From Kalaharituber pfeilii (lineage: Eukaryota > Ascomycota > Pezizomycetes > Pezizales > Pezizaceae), in assembly GCA_015179045.1 (NCBI GenBank), contig WHUZ01000068.1:279499-343498 (forward strand): DNA of 64,000 bases, read 5' to 3'. How positions within the stretch are numbered: the stretch's first letter is position 1; every line of letters starts with the position of its first letter. Shown here one piece after another: positions 22,115-34,140 of this stretch. The position numbers were made by a program, and so were the translations under genes. The notes beneath the pieces were generated by a model. The model saw nothing but the letters and a program-made list of their open reading frames with translations, made no database searches and was not told the origin of the DNA.

Positions 22115-24477
22115 ATGGCAGAAGCAGTGGGCCTTGCGATCGGAATCGTCGGACTGGTTGTACAACTTGCGGAGGTCAGTCGAGAGTGCTCCAACATTTT
22201 TTCCCAAATGGAAGAAATCGGCGAGGCACAGGACATTGTGTTACACAATCTCTGGACGGAAGGGCTTCGACTCAAGCAGTGGGAGAAGGCCTGGGGGTTG
22301 GATGACACCCCCAATCAGCAACTACTACAACTCCTTGATCCAAACGACGAGCGGTATACATATGCAGTAGCTAGCCTAGCAAGGATAGTCGCTATATTTG
22401 CAAAAGTTGCCGAATTGCAAGCAAGGTATCAGAGCAAACCAGAGAAGGTCGACAAGAGTGGAAAAAGCGATAGCCTGAGGATTGGGAATTTATTCTCCAA
22501 CTTTCGGTCTAAGTCTCCAAACCCAGGGGATTCTAGAACTGGTCAAGCCACAAGCTCTAGCCCGCAGCCTAAAATTTCTGGTCCCAGTCCTAGTGAACAA
22601 AGTGACTCACAGATGGACGACAAGAGCGGAAAACGCGACAGACTTGGAGTTGGGCGCCTGATGTACAACTTTCGGTCCAAATCTCCAAGCCCAGGGCCAG
22701 CTGATCGCGCTACGAGTCCTAGCCCGCAGCCCACAATTTCCGGTATAAGTCTGAGTGATCTCCGTCTTTTAGAAAATCCAAAGATCCTCTCCAATACACA
22801 ACTCCTTCCAGGAGTTGAAGAAGAAATTGCTTCCCTCAGAAGAGTTGTCAACAATGTGCAGCAATCCGTATCTGCATACCGCAAGCTGCGTTGGGCCAGC
22901 TCCGACAAAGCAATGTGCAATGAGCTAGTCACCCAGCTAACAAACTATATTGACGGTCTGTTCAAGATATTGCCACCTGATACTACAATTCCTAGGATGT
23001 CGCCGAAGACATTAGAGTTATCCTTCGATATCCCCTTTAGCCTTCCTGTTTCTCGACAGAATTGTGATTTCGTTGGGAGGGAATACCTTTTGGAGGAGCT
23101 ACAGCGAAAAGTTAAGAAGGATCGAGCCACAATGGATGTCATCCAGGTAGTACTTTATGGAATGGGTGGCGTGGGGAAAACCCAGCTTGCATTGGAATAT
23201 ACTTACCGCCATCGTGGAGAGTTCTCAGCAGTATTCTGGATCAATGCAGCTAGTGAAAATACTACAAAACTTAGTTTTGCTCATATTATGCAGCGACTTA
23301 TTCAGCATCATGCTAAACTCTGTGACAAGCCCGATTACACACGTATTGGTAGACTACTGGGCATGGCCGGCAAACTCGATTCGGTTGGAATGTTTACCAC
23401 GGAACGAAGTGAAGAGCAGCATATTGTCAATGCTGTAAAGGAATGGTTAGCTGCAAAGGACAACACAAAATGGCTTCTTGTTTTTGACAATCTTGATGAT
23501 CTGAGGTCGTTCAATGTCGATGACTATATTCCATCATCAGCATGTGGGACTGTCATCATTACTAGCAGAAGACGTGAGATTGTACATGGGCGAAAATGGT
23601 TAGAGGTGGAGCAAATGCAGAAGATTGAGGCAGAAGAGTTACTCTTCAAAAGCGCAAAGCGAGATCTTGAGAAACTGACTCCCGATGGTAAGTTAACCTT
23701 AGCTTAGCATGCCTCCAATTCCTGGCGGAGCTTTAGATACTAATACAAATTATATAGATTGCGAAAAAGAGAAGCAGGCTGCTGCCGCAATTGTACAGAA
23801 ACTCGGATACTTGCCACTTGCGATAGATCAGGCTGGAGCATATATCTATGCTTTGGACTCTTCCTTTAGTCGCTACTACATAGAGTATGAGGATAAGGTT
23901 ACTTACCTCTTGAGTACGGAATGGAAAGTTGGAAACCCTGATAGAGCTGTCTTTGCGGCATGGGATTTGTCATTCAATGCAATCCAGAAACAAAACTCGA
24001 ATGCTGCAGAGTTGTTGTTATTATGTGGATTGCTTGACAATAATGACATTTGTGAGGAGTTGCTGCAGCGAGGAATGAAATTGCCAATGAATGGTATGTA
24101 CAACTATTTTGCAGTAAAGCAATATACGTAACGATGCTAACAAAATAAACCATCCTACAGATACGAGCTTGAAAGATTCAATCTGGACACTATTCTCATT
24201 CTCAATGGCAAAGCGGAAGGATAGAGACGATAGCTTCAGTATCCACCCCATAGTTCATAAGTGGACTCAATGGAAACTAAAGGCCGAACCTGAAAGATAC
24301 AATAAGAAAGCAACTGAGGCATTACTTATTGTTACATCTGCAATTGCTGTTCCTACTTACAACAAGCGTGAGGTGGCGGACTGGGCTTTTGAACGGCGGA
24401 TTTTGTCACATATTATCGCTCTAGAAAAGCAGGCAAAGACTCTGCCAATTGGAAACCAGGAGATACTAATGGCAGTG

Positions 24478-25223
24478 GACAATCTGGGTGCAGTTTATGA
24501 AAGGCATGGTTATTATAGGAAGGCCGAAGAAATGTATAAGCTTGTACTAGCTAGGGACGAAAAGACACTGGGTACAGAACACTCAGACACCCTTACTACA
24601 GTCAACAATCTTGCTCTTTTATTCAATACTATGGGACAGTACGACAAAGCACTAGAGTACTTTCAGCGAGCATTGGTTGGACGCGAAAAGGCACTAGGCA
24701 CAGAACACCCAGACACTCTTACTGTAGTCAATAACATTGCTAGTTTATTCCGTGCTATAGGACAGTATGACCAAGCACTAGAGTACTTTCAGCGAGCATT
24801 GGTGGGACGCGAAAAGGCATTAGGCACAGAATACCTAGACACTCTTTCTACAGTCAACAACATTGCCCTTTTATTCCATGATATAGGACAGTATGACAAA
24901 GCACTAGAGTACTATCAGCGAGCATTGGTTGGATGCGAAAAGGCATTAGGCACAGAACACCCAAACACTCTTTCTACAGTCAACAATATTGCCTTTTTAT
25001 TCTATACTATAGGACAGTATGACAAAGCACTAGAGTACTATCAGCGAGCATTGGTTGGACGCGAAAAGGCACTGGGCACAGAACACCCAAACACCCTTAC
25101 TACAGTCAATAACATTGCTGGTTTATTCCATACTATAGGACAGTATGACAAAGCACTAGAGTACTCTCAGCGAGCATTGGTTGGACGTGAAAAGGCACTG
25201 GGCACAGAACACCCAGACACCCT
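24478..25223 (+). repeat. TPR-encoding 126-bp repeat array of NLR-B (5' part)
   Basis: Six 42-codon units: one degenerate first unit (YERHGYYRKAEEMYKLVLAR) and five near-identical ones. Two more units, the last with the conserved GQSGKAQEMRERTS ending, lie beyond the insertion at 26,631-26,868, giving eight in total. Confidence 0.88.
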
Positions 25224-26617
25224 CAACCGCCCCGCTCGCCACAACCACTTCGACAGGACGAGCGCTCGGAAGCCACTCCGCAACCACAGCGTCCCCCCCA
25301 GCGAAACCTACATAGATCGAAAGCTCTCAGTGCGCTGAGTCTTTAGATCTAATTTTTATTCCAAAAAACCCAACTCCTCAAGTTTCCCCCTTGGGGGTTA
25401 AGTTTTGAGGAAATTTTCAGCTCCTTACTCCGTTGCCAGCACACCACCATCCCTGACTTCTTGGCATTCCCACCATGGATCCAACCAATAGATTCATGGC
25501 ATTGGGCAGCCCAGCACCAAAAAACATGCCCGTAGGTGCCAAAACAACTCTGGCCAAGAGTACCCGTCTCGAGGCCCCACGGTACAAGTCTATCGCAGAT
25601 CGGCTCGGCGGAGTCAATATGTCCGATATGCTTGTTGCCGTGGGGGATGTCATCGAACACATACATGCTTGCATAAAAGACCAGAAGACAAGACCAAACT
25701 TTGAACCAACAGACAGGTTCCTGTGTGAAATCAGGAGTGTGCATCACGTCATTGCTGCTCTTGCACTAGCGGTGAAGACGGAGTCATGCACAGAAATACA
25801 CAATATGCACCTGAGGAAACCCTCAAAGGAAGGGGAATCACAAACCGACCCGGAGAAACCACCAAAGCTGTCATATGCAGCAGTTGTCTCCCAGAACATC
25901 CCGCCAAGCACACCCCCGGAAGGGGACAATTCTGACCGACCTCCGGTGGCACCACCCAAAAGCCGAACAAAGTCCACTGCTTTCCAGTCCAAAAAAGTGA
26001 AAGGGGGACAGAGTACCAGTCCCCCCAAGCAGAAAATGTCCAAGAAACCATCTCCAGCACCATCTCCGAAGCCAATCCCAAAGGAAAGGACACTCCCGCA
26101 ATCCGGTCGTGCGATCGTAGTACATGGAATTGCGGTGACAAAGAAACTCGGGAAAGTAAGAGATTGGATGGAGAATGCGAACCCATGGATGGGAAAGATT
26201 GTTGCGGCAAGATGGTTGGTGAAGAAAGAGAGGAGGGAGGGAAAGAAGGCTAGCTCGGTTGTCATCTACCTGGAGGGGGAGGTGGAATCGGATAGCCAAA
26301 CACCAGCGAAGGTAAGGTTGTCAGGCAAGTGGTACGATTCGTGCCTGTACGACTGGGACAGAAATTCAAAGGTGGACAGAAAGGGGAAGAGGAGGGACGT
26401 GGAGGAAATGGACTTGACGGCGTAATCTTTCATTTTTGGAGGAGCGGGTTGTCTCATGGGTTTTATTTCCTCTATTCCCTTTTGAATGTCGGTGTATATA
26501 GTGAGTTGTTTGTTTTTAGGTGCCTGTCTCCGGGCCATAAGGACTTCGGTCCAGGGACCCTGCCATGGCGAACAGCTGCAAGCGGGGTTATGTGAGATAA
26601 AAAAAAAAAAAAAAAAA
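25224..26617 (+). mobile_element. 1.4-kb half-LINE (ORF1 only) inserted in NLR-B
   Basis: Flanked by a perfect 13-bp direct repeat ACCCAGACACCCT (25,211-25,223 and 26,618-26,630), with a 20-nt poly(A) at 26,599-26,618. These are marks of target-primed reverse transcription. It holds about 250 bp of leader, one intact ORF1-like gene, and a 170-bp 3' region with a GGAC-TTCG-GGTCC-type hairpin (26,541-26,552) just before the tail. No reverse transcriptase or endonuclease is present, so it must have moved in trans. Perfect repeats and the open frame indicate a young insertion. Confidence 0.85.
25475..26425 (+). CDS. LINE ORF1-like protein
   Basis: 316 aa, complete. N-terminal half without clear motifs, then a Pro/Lys/Ser-rich linker (about residues 115-205, including PPKLSYAAVVSQ, a common motif in LINE ORF1 proteins). 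The C-terminal part resembles the RRM-like fold of fungal LINE ORF1: RAIVVHGIAVTKKL near 212, then MGKIVAARWLVKKER, SSVVIYLEGEVE and KVRLSGKWYDSCLYDW. There is no CCHC zinc knuckle. In related elements ORF1 is a nucleic-acid-binding protein that coats the LINE RNA. Here it stands without ORF2. Assignment to ORF1 is by pattern and not by database search. Confidence 0.7.
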   Translation: MDPTNRFMALGSPAPKNMPVGAKTTLAKSTRLEAPRYKSIADRLGGVNMSDMLVAVGDVIEHIHACIKDQKTRPNFEPTDRFLCEIRSVHHVIAALALAVKTESCTEIHNMHLRKPSKEGESQTDPEKPPKLSYAAVVSQNIPPSTPPEGDNSDRPPVAPPKSRTKSTAFQSKKVKGGQSTSPPKQKMSKKPSPAPSPKPIPKERTLPQSGRAIVVHGIAVTKKLGKVRDWMENANPWMGKIVAARWLVKKERREGKKASSVVIYLEGEVESDSQTPAKVRLSGKWYDSCLYDWDRNSKVDRKGKRRDVEEMDLTA

Positions 26618-26868
26618 ACCCAGACACCCTTAATTCAGTCAATAACATTGCTGGTTTATTCCGTGCTATAGGACAGTATGATAAAGCATTAGAGTACTAT
26701 CAGCGAGCATTGGTTGGACGCGAAAAGGCACTGGGCACAGAACACCCAGACACCCTTACTACAGTCAACGGCATGGCCAATTTATTCCATAAAATCGGGC
26801 AGTCCGGCAAGGCACAGGAGATGCGGGAGCGAACATCTAGAGGGAGTTCCACCAATGCGGGCAAATAG

Positions 26869-28077
26869 GGTAGATGCAACAAGCTGACATGTAATATCAT
26901 ACAACTGGTTGAGCTGCGGTCGTGTCTAAAGATTCGGTACTCAGGTTGAAGCGGTAGTGTATGTAATAGGCTTGCTCTAAAGAGGTTCCTCAGCTGCTTG
27001 TTCGAAGAAATTTATGTTTATAACTCCGTACTTGTGATGATCAATGGCCACTCTTTATGTATTTATATCTTTATTCAAATTCTTGTACCTTATCGTGTAC
27101 CTGCATGTAATTAACGGTAAGCAAAATCAAGCACCTACCATAAAGACAATAAGGTATGCGGTTGCTGCATTATCGTGGTAAAGCTATTTACGAGGGGAAG
27201 AGATAGAGATACCATCAAGTCTATTGGGTACAGAGTCGCAAGACAAGTAGGATTATATACATGAAAGGCTTAGAATAGAATGACTGTAAAACCATGACGA
27301 AATGAGAAGAGTCAGAAAGGTGCAGGAGTCATCTGTAGCAGAGTCGCAAAGTGTTCATTGAGAGGTGAATCTTATGCAAGGTAATAATCATGTATATGAG
27401 TAACGAAACAGTCAGACAGACAGTCAGAGAAACAGTCATAGATAAGATGAACTACATATGAGTAACCGCAACATGGGGGCAGCGGATGTAATGTTTCAAC
27501 ACCTGCTTCCGTGAGACGAGGGGTGATATGGCTGATATCACTGTGGATAGTGATACCCTCGTTTGTCTGATTTTTCCAACATTATATTTATTTATTATTT
27601 ATTATTTAATATTACCTTTTTTATTATTTTTGTTTTTTGTAGTTTAATAGGTATTATTTACCATGGTCGATAATTGGTGTCAAATCTTCACGGTGACGAA
27701 TCGCATCCTTCATTTACGTCAGCCGAAAAAGTTCAATCATATAGAACGAATAAGCAAATATGCAAAAAAAATCAACCGTAAATTCAAAAAGAGCAACATA
27801 CATGGAGATAGGTGTTTAACGTTGCCTCGTTTCTGTAACCGTTCTGGCAAAATGAGGAGATATAGGAAGAATGTGCTAGGTATATATTCATGGAGCTTAC
27901 CACGGGAGAATCTTAGGTCTATCTGAGCTGCTTTGCTAAAAAGTAAATTGACTTGAGCGGAGAAATCTAAGTATAGTAGTATAGGTAAACCTTGCTATAC
28001 CGGAGGGGCTGTTGTCGTATCATACTTGGGATCGGAGCTCTTTTTATTCAGAATCTCCGCTAGTGGACACTACTGTA
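26869..28077. other. 3' spacer of unit 2
   Basis: Matches 42,906-44,150 in unit 3. Contains short CAGTCAGA repeats (27,405-27,450), AT-rich DNA (27,570-27,650), and an 87-codon frame (27,663-27,926) that is broken in unit 3 by a longer A run. A CTTGCTATACCGG motif near 27,993 resembles the end of the MITE at 15,522. No gene called. Confidence 0.5.
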
Positions 28078-29965
28078 GAGGGAGCTATGGTGCTCCGACC
28101 GACTATGGGGAAGCGACCGAGCAAAAAGGGAATTGTGACACAGGGGTAGTCTTAGTGATAGTCTTCTTTCTGAAGGCGACAGCCATGTAGATAGGTATAC
28201 ATCAACAAAATGGTGAAGTCAAAGTCGAAGTTTAAGGACCCGGAGTCAGATATGAATAGAGCAATTGATTTTGCTCGCAAAAATCCAGATGTGAAAAGAT
28301 CCTCAGTTGCGCATCAGTTCTGAGTGAATCAAGTGACCTTACGGCGAAGACTTAATGGTACACAAAAAGCAAGACGCCATGCACATGTAGAGCAACAATT
28401 GCTGTCTGCAGGAGAAGAATAATCTATTGTTGAGTGGTGTGAAATTATGGCAGATATGGGATTTCCTTGTCATATTCCTATGTTGGAATCCATGGTGATA
28501 TTGGTACTAAAGTCACGAAATGTTTCACGAATTTTTATTGGGCAACAATGGTATCAGCGCTTTTTAGCACGGCATCCAGATATTCAATATCGTTATGTTC
28601 AATATTTGGAGCGAGCTAGAGCATCTAAATCTGCAGATGCTGCAACTCAGGCAGATTTTTATGATAAGCTTGCAAAGTTACCACCCGGCAGTCTTTATCC
28701 AGATCGCATCCCATCTCGCTGCTTAATTGTTGATGGACATAGTTCGCATATCCATTACAGTGTTGTAGACTATGCATTAAAGAACAATATTCATATGCTA
28801 TGTCTTCCGCCACATTCTACACACCTTATGCAACCGCTTGATGTTGGCTTATTCTCTCCACTTCAGACTGCTTATGATAATCAACTTCGAGATTGGATAT
28901 ACGACAATCCTACCAAGATTCTCCGCAAACCTGACTTCTGGGTTCTCCTTAGTGCTGCACGGAAGCTTACCTATACTAAAGAGAACATTATTTCATCTTG
29001 GGAGGCAAGTGGTTGTTTTCCTGTCAATGCTGATAGGATTACTACCGAACAGTTCTTATCTGAGGTGCAACCTCCCCCAGAAATACCGCCATCACCTCAA
29101 CAACTCAAAACTCTCCATCAACAAGTCCGAGCAACCTTAAATACACCTACTCAGCTTCAGTTGCTGGATCAATATCACGAATTTGCTGAGCAGAAACTCC
29201 AGAAGTACCGGACTATTGAGCCTAACAACAAAGTGCCACAAAACTTCCGACATGACAAAGTGTCAGAACCCACCTCACTCAGAGTCATTAATGGAGGCAG
29301 AGTGTTAGATCGCGACTATGTAATCAAGGAGCAGGCTCGAATTGCTGAAGTTCAGAAGAAGGAAGAAGAGAAGGCTGCACGCAAACAAGCAAGAGAACTT
29401 GCAAAGGCACAAAAACTTATCAGCAACTCTATTATCACTAGCCAAGCTACACTTACCACTTCTGGGACTGCCACTCAACATCCAGTTGGATCACCGGTAT
29501 GGCATATTGAAGTTGGGTACCTTGCTCCAGCAGAACAATACCAGATGTATCGAGAACTTCAATTTTTCCAGTACACAATAGGTACAAAATCTCCATTCCA
29601 TAGTACCCCTATCTCTTATTTATATTGCCTTGTCATTCCTATGCCCTTTAACTAACATTTCCAGGTCCGGGTGGTGTAGGATATGACCAAAAAGTGTAGG
29701 TGGTGGGCGTTGGTTAAGCTGGGGGGGGGATTGTAGGACTGCGCTATGTTTTGCTCAATTTCTTTCTCTAATATACCTGTATTTTTATTATTAGACTTTT
29801 TTTTCTATTGTCGCTAGGTCATATTCACTTAACTTCATTTTTATTTCCACCCGCAAGGCATGGTTGTTGTGTTGTTCAATGTTGCGTTGAGGTGCGGGGA
29901 TCACAAATTTGGCCAAATTTGGTCGGTCGCTTCTCCATAGTCGGTCGGAGCACCATAGCTCCCTC
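28078..29965 (+). mobile_element. 1.89-kb pogo-like DNA transposon, internally deleted
   Basis: Terminal inverted repeats of about 45 bp with few mismatches (GAGGGAGCTATGGTGCTCCG at the left end, its inverse at the right), flanked by TA (28,076-28,077 and 29,966-29,967). The paralogous locus in unit 3 (about 44,140-44,175) is the empty site: GACACTAGTG-TA followed directly by the CGAACATTTCC flank. It contains a broken transposase gene. pogo/Tigger/Fot1 group by transposase motifs and TA target. Confidence 0.9.
28210..29655 (+). pseudogene. pogo/Tigger-type transposase, broken and deleted
   Basis: The N-terminal HTH part (28,210-28,440) has two in-frame stops, at 28,321 (TGA) and about 28,420 (TAA). 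Both are explicable as C-to-T changes of CGA and CAA codons. From 28,447 a 402-codon frame follows: a CENP-B-type HTH (WYQRFLARHPDI), then VDGHSSH and STHLMQPLDVGLF, the second and third catalytic Asp of the DDE_1 (DDD) core, then a C-terminal Lys/Glu-rich tail. The region normally holding the first catalytic Asp, between FYDKL and the VDGHSSH segment, is missing; by family length about 150-200 residues are lost. It cannot be catalytically active. Confidence 0.88.
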
Positions 29966-29967
29966 TA

Positions 29968-30560
29968 GTGGATTATTGAACATTTCCTAAATAAACTACC
30001 CAAATTGTTGATAACCTTGTAGCAATTTTTTTGTAAACTGGCGATTTATTTCAGAGCACCAAGTTTTGCAAAAAAAGAAATGTTTACTGACGAGAAGTAA
30101 GAGTCCGAGCATGTGCGTAAAATTTTATATTGACCTCGTGCTCTAACAACCGATAAATATACCAAATCTTGAGTATTCTTCGTCTAAGAATTTTTATGAT
30201 ACCAACAAAACGATAAGAAGCTAGGACCAAAACTAAGGGTGAAATGACAATGCAAGATTTCGCAGAGCTATCTCCTGGGGACTGTCATGTATTCCAGTAT
30301 TCATAGCAAAGTTCTTTACCTGTCGAGCACTCTGGGGTCATGCCTGAGATTTCCCCCGCATACCCAGGTTTGCTTGCACGTCACCCCTGCTAACGGTCCC
30401 TGTACTACTATCATAATACTGTAATTACAAAACCTTATCATAAACTAAGAAACCCCGCAACTCCGGAGCGCCAAGACCCCCGCATCACATCAAAGCTTAA
30501 GCTCACTTCACACAATCCTTAAATTAACCGACCTGAATCTAAACTATGTCACCACTGCCC
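29968..30560. other. Spacer right of the pogo-like element
   Basis: Aligns to 44,160-44,740 in unit 3. AT-rich, with no gene. Confidence 0.55.
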
Positions 30561-32235
30561 TGAATCCCTCCGACCTCCTGAACGGTGGCTAACTCTGCCC
30601 CACCTCATTCTCAACCTGCCCTACACCAACTCTACCTGATTCCACTCTCTCCCTTCCTGCATGAGCTATACGCATGTTAACCCTTCTCTCTATCCTCACC
30701 ATTGCCATGCCACCACTCTTTCACCTTCTCCATTCTCCCGGCTGCGTGTGATGCCGTGTACTTACTAGTTTGCGGCACCGTGGGGAAATGGAGGGTTGAA
30801 AATGGTGACGGCGGCAAATACCCTTTTTGATTTCCGGGTGTATGTGTGAATTTGTCGTGGAGGGAGTGCGGAGATGGGTGGATTCTGAAGAGGTATAGAG
30901 GTTGAATTATCCATTCCGCTCGCTAGCGGTACTTGCACAATATCCGCAAGGGGGAATTTCCCCTGCGGAAGTGGCCAATGGTGCTAACGGGGGGACTTGA
31001 CCATCTCCGATCATCCCGCTGCACTCCCAACATCCCGCTCTTGCTCGACTCGGTATACCCCTCCTCCTCCACCTCCTCCTAGAATTCCGACTTCTTGGAG
31101 GCTCAACGCGCCCCTCATTACAAAGACTATCCTCTCCTCTCCTTTGCCACCGCCATCCATCAGCATCCATCCCCCTGTCGTCGGAGGATTTTGGTGCTGT
31201 CCATTTCGGTTTCCTAGGTGGTGTTCGTATTTGCAGCGGGCTCCTCTGAAATTCGAAGTTCGGGTGTACATGTGCCATGGTCGGTTTGACGGTCGCAGCG
31301 GGTTGTCGGCTTTAAGAAGAGGCGGTGGAGGTGGAGGTGGAATCATGGCAGTATCCGCTCCTGGGAACCCTCAACTCACTCGTTTCCCCTATCATCTTCT
31401 TATGCAATTTTTGAGGGCGACTGTGACTTACTGCATCGGTTACGTCTTTTTCCCTCTTTCCCGGATCCCGTCTTTCCTACCAGCTTGCGCTTCTATCGTC
31501 GCCCCAACCCAAAAATAATCCCCAATCCGCTCCCGCCTTCACTCCTCCTGCCCCATCACAGTTTTCTGCATCGGCATGGGAGGTGGAGCCCTCGGTATCT
31601 TCAGCAGGTTATACACCTCCCTTTCCCCTGAAGTAAAATCATCCACAACCTCCAACTTCACCTCCGTCCGCGAGAGCGAAATGCACCCTCTCATATCCCC
31701 CTCCGCGGATGCTGATAGTTTACATTTGGTACTCCACCTCATGAGACTGAAGCACTGAAGCCCACCGTCTCCGGGAGTTGTGATGGTAGTTTTCTCCAAT
31801 TTCTGGTGATGAAGGAATCTTTCTCATCAATCCTCGTCTTTATTTGTTTGCTCGTCTGCCTGCATGTGTTAGTTTAGCATTTGCGGTGGGCACTTTTAAT
31901 GTCTATTTGTCGGCTTTCAGCACCTCTATTGATGTTGGGAGTGTATGGGAGTGGGAAAGTGCCGGAGAGGGTGAAGAGGGTTGAGCAATGTGGATAGGAT
32001 GGGGGATGGAGTGATGATTGTGATAATGGCTATCATGGCGGTGGCTGCTGTCTTGCTCATGCTGACGGTGGCAATGCTAAGGGCAATACCTACTTTCCCC
32101 GCGCTCCATCACCCTACACGCAGTGTACTTTGACCAATATCCAAACTTGCACCCTATATCCAAAAAGCGAAGGTTCGAAGTATGAGGTCAAAAGCCGTAG
32201 TATCATTTTCTCAACCTGCAATATTCTGACATTGT
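30560..32235 (-). pseudogene. Gene 'S', unit 2 copy, heavily decayed
   Basis: Recognisable by segments matching the better copies: an MRGALSLQEVG stretch (about 31,110), a KCKLSASAEGDMRGCISL...FTSGEREVYNLLKIP stretch (about 31,720-31,590), and the FGYWSKYTAC segment at the N-terminal side (about 32,150). Many frame changes. The Ser-rich and coiled-coil N-terminus present in units 1 and 4 is absent; sequence passes straight into the start of unit 3. Confidence 0.6.
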
Positions 32236-32604
32236 TCATGGGAAAAGAGACATTGATAGTATGGTATGCTCGTCACACCAAGTAACGAAATGATATCGCT
32301 AACAGATATGAAGAAAGAAGCTCCAGCAGCAAAAATATGAACTCAGTTCTCCTGCTCTCCCACTCTACCTCGCTGCCGGTCATCTCCTAGCCCTCGAATG
32401 TGGTCCCGACAAAAACACAATTTCTATACTGGCAACAATACCCAAAATTGCAGCAAAACCAATCGTAACCAAACAGTCAGTTATAAAAGGTCAAGTGACA
32501 AATGATGGGGAAATAATCTCTGGGGAATTTCAGCATTCCATTTCATCAAACAAGCCAGCAAAAGAAATAAGCAAGGCAAATCCATTAAAAAGAAAGGCGA
32601 TCAC

Positions 32605-34140
32605 TCACCGCTCCCACGGGTATTACCTCCGCTGGACATCTGATGACACATAGGCGATGTCGACGCTTTGACCCCCCTTTGGGCTCCTTATGCATCAATT
32701 CCACTCCATTTTGCACACCCGCTTCTGCATACACAACTGGATACGGGGCCACTGGCGGATAGAGCGCGGAGCATGCAATATGCGGTGGTGGAGGGGAGGG
32801 GAAGGTTCTATGGACGCTGGGCCCTGGTGGTAGGAATTAAAATGCTCGTGGTGGAAGGGTCCGTGCGGGAAATGATGCGTGATGGTGGATGCGTTGCACG
32901 CAATCAAATATCCTGGAGTGGAATGGAGATGGATACTACGGGAGGCACTAATAGCGCTATAGGAGGTACTGGTGGCGCTACGGGAGGTGGAGCGGTGAAA
33001 GATGCTGATTTCTCCTTCTCCATTGCTTCTCCTTCTCTTTCCCCCTTTCTTTCTCATTCTCCGTTGAGACCACAGCAGGCAGTGCAGATGATGGCAGCGC
33101 AACCTCCAGCCCCTGGGATGGAACTGGAGCGTTGACCGCCGCCTGTGAAATCCGCAACTGCCAGATCGCCTCTTGCATTTCCTTCAGAACTTTCTCCATC
33201 TTCTCCTGTTCTTGACCTTGCATTGACGCTGGTACCGGCAACGGGAATCCAGTGACAGCGCCATCGGTGAATAGTGATATTAGTATCCTGCGCCGGAGTT
33301 TGCTCCGGAGCTTGCTCCCATTTGTGGTGCAGGAGGTGGAGGAGGCGGGGCTTCCTCCTTGGTTTTCTTTTCCTCTGACTTGGGTTCTGGTGGCGCCGGT
33401 GCTTCCTCTTTCCAGATTCTTTGGGAGGTGGGCGGAGTGATGGAGTGTGTGGTAGTGGATGGTGGAAGACGGGTAGTATTTCTGCTCCTGCTTTTCAGTG
33501 GATCCCCATTCCTTGCACTGTGGAGGAGGAGAAGCAGGGGCCGGCGGCGCTGTCAGGGGTGCCGGAGGAGCGGCACTGATGGGAACTCGTCACATTGGAG
33601 GAGGAATTGGAAAGCGACTTGGGTGCATCGGTTTTTTTGCTACATACAGGACTAAGGCGTGGACCTCGCTCTGCACTGATGGAAGGGGGGAAGGGGAGGA
33701 CGGGGAAGAAGGAGTGGGGAACTCACTGCACATCCAGCATCACCACCGGCGGAACTTCAGGGCGGAGGCCCTAGATAGTTTGGCATGCTAGTGGTGGGGG
33801 AGAATGTTCTCCGACGGCGGTTCGAGGCTGCTCCGAAGGCTATCGCTGCGGTGAGTATGGCTTGAATAAGGGGCTACTTAAAACTGCCTAGTTCACTCAC
33901 TGTTAGGAATGCACGTTGTGAAGGTTGATAAGCTGAGAGTACCAGCGCACAGTGCAGATGCGAGCTGCTGTGAAGGGGGACCTGGGGGTGGGGATCATGG
34001 AGGTGGTGGAGGAGGAAGATGTCGGAGGAGTTGGAGGGAAAGCGTCTTGTTAGGGCTATAAAATGCCGTGACTGCGTTCTGCGTCGCGGTATTCTTAGGC
34101 CCTCTGAATGTTCCGTTGGGGAACTCTAGGGGCATATCAT
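32605..34140 (-). pseudogene. Decayed proline-rich gene 'P', unit 3 copy
   Basis: Minus-strand homologue of the segments at 367-1,900 and 63,417-64,000. One frame keeps FYPPVAPYPVVYAEAGVQNG followed by a Lys-Glu-Pro-Lys segment (about 32,770-32,680) and ends at a candidate GTGAGT donor near 32,605. Other parts need frame changes. Family unknown. Confidence 0.45.

Larger units (their letters stand above)
22115..26868 (+). pseudogene. NLR-B: HeLo-like / NB-ARC / TPR gene split by a LINE-like insertion
   Basis: Exons 22,115-23,687, 23,758-24,093 and 24,161 onward. The last exon is interrupted at 25,223 and resumes at 26,631, ending at 26,868. As it stands the frame runs into the insertion and stops at 25,338 (1,028 codons, six TPRs). 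All NB-ARC motifs are intact: FVGRE, GMGGVGKT (23,159-23,182), WLLVFDNLDD, GTVIITSRR, LPLAIDQAG. The HeLo-like N-terminus MAEAVGLAIGIVGLVV is clearly diverged from the other three. The Ser/Pro-rich loop inside this domain is duplicated (about residues 106-157 and 165-210), so exon 1 is longer than in A. The protein may still be made with a shortened sensor, or the gene may be dead; the sequence cannot decide. Confidence 0.85.
16880..32240. repeat. Segmental duplication unit 2 (B-type, oldest)
   Basis: Contains a shortened, diverged left spacer, NLR-B, a 3' spacer, a pogo-like insertion and a decayed S gene. It lacks the P gene on its left. Its right part (from NLR-B exon 3 to about 32,230) matches unit 3 (41,040-46,450) closely, while its left part is clearly more diverged from units 1, 3 and 4. 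Confidence 0.75.

Noticed and set aside
27663..27926. 87-codon ORF with a good ATG context, partly conserved in unit 3
   Set aside because: The unit 3 copy is frameshifted by a longer A run, and conservation is no better than in neighbouring non-coding DNA.
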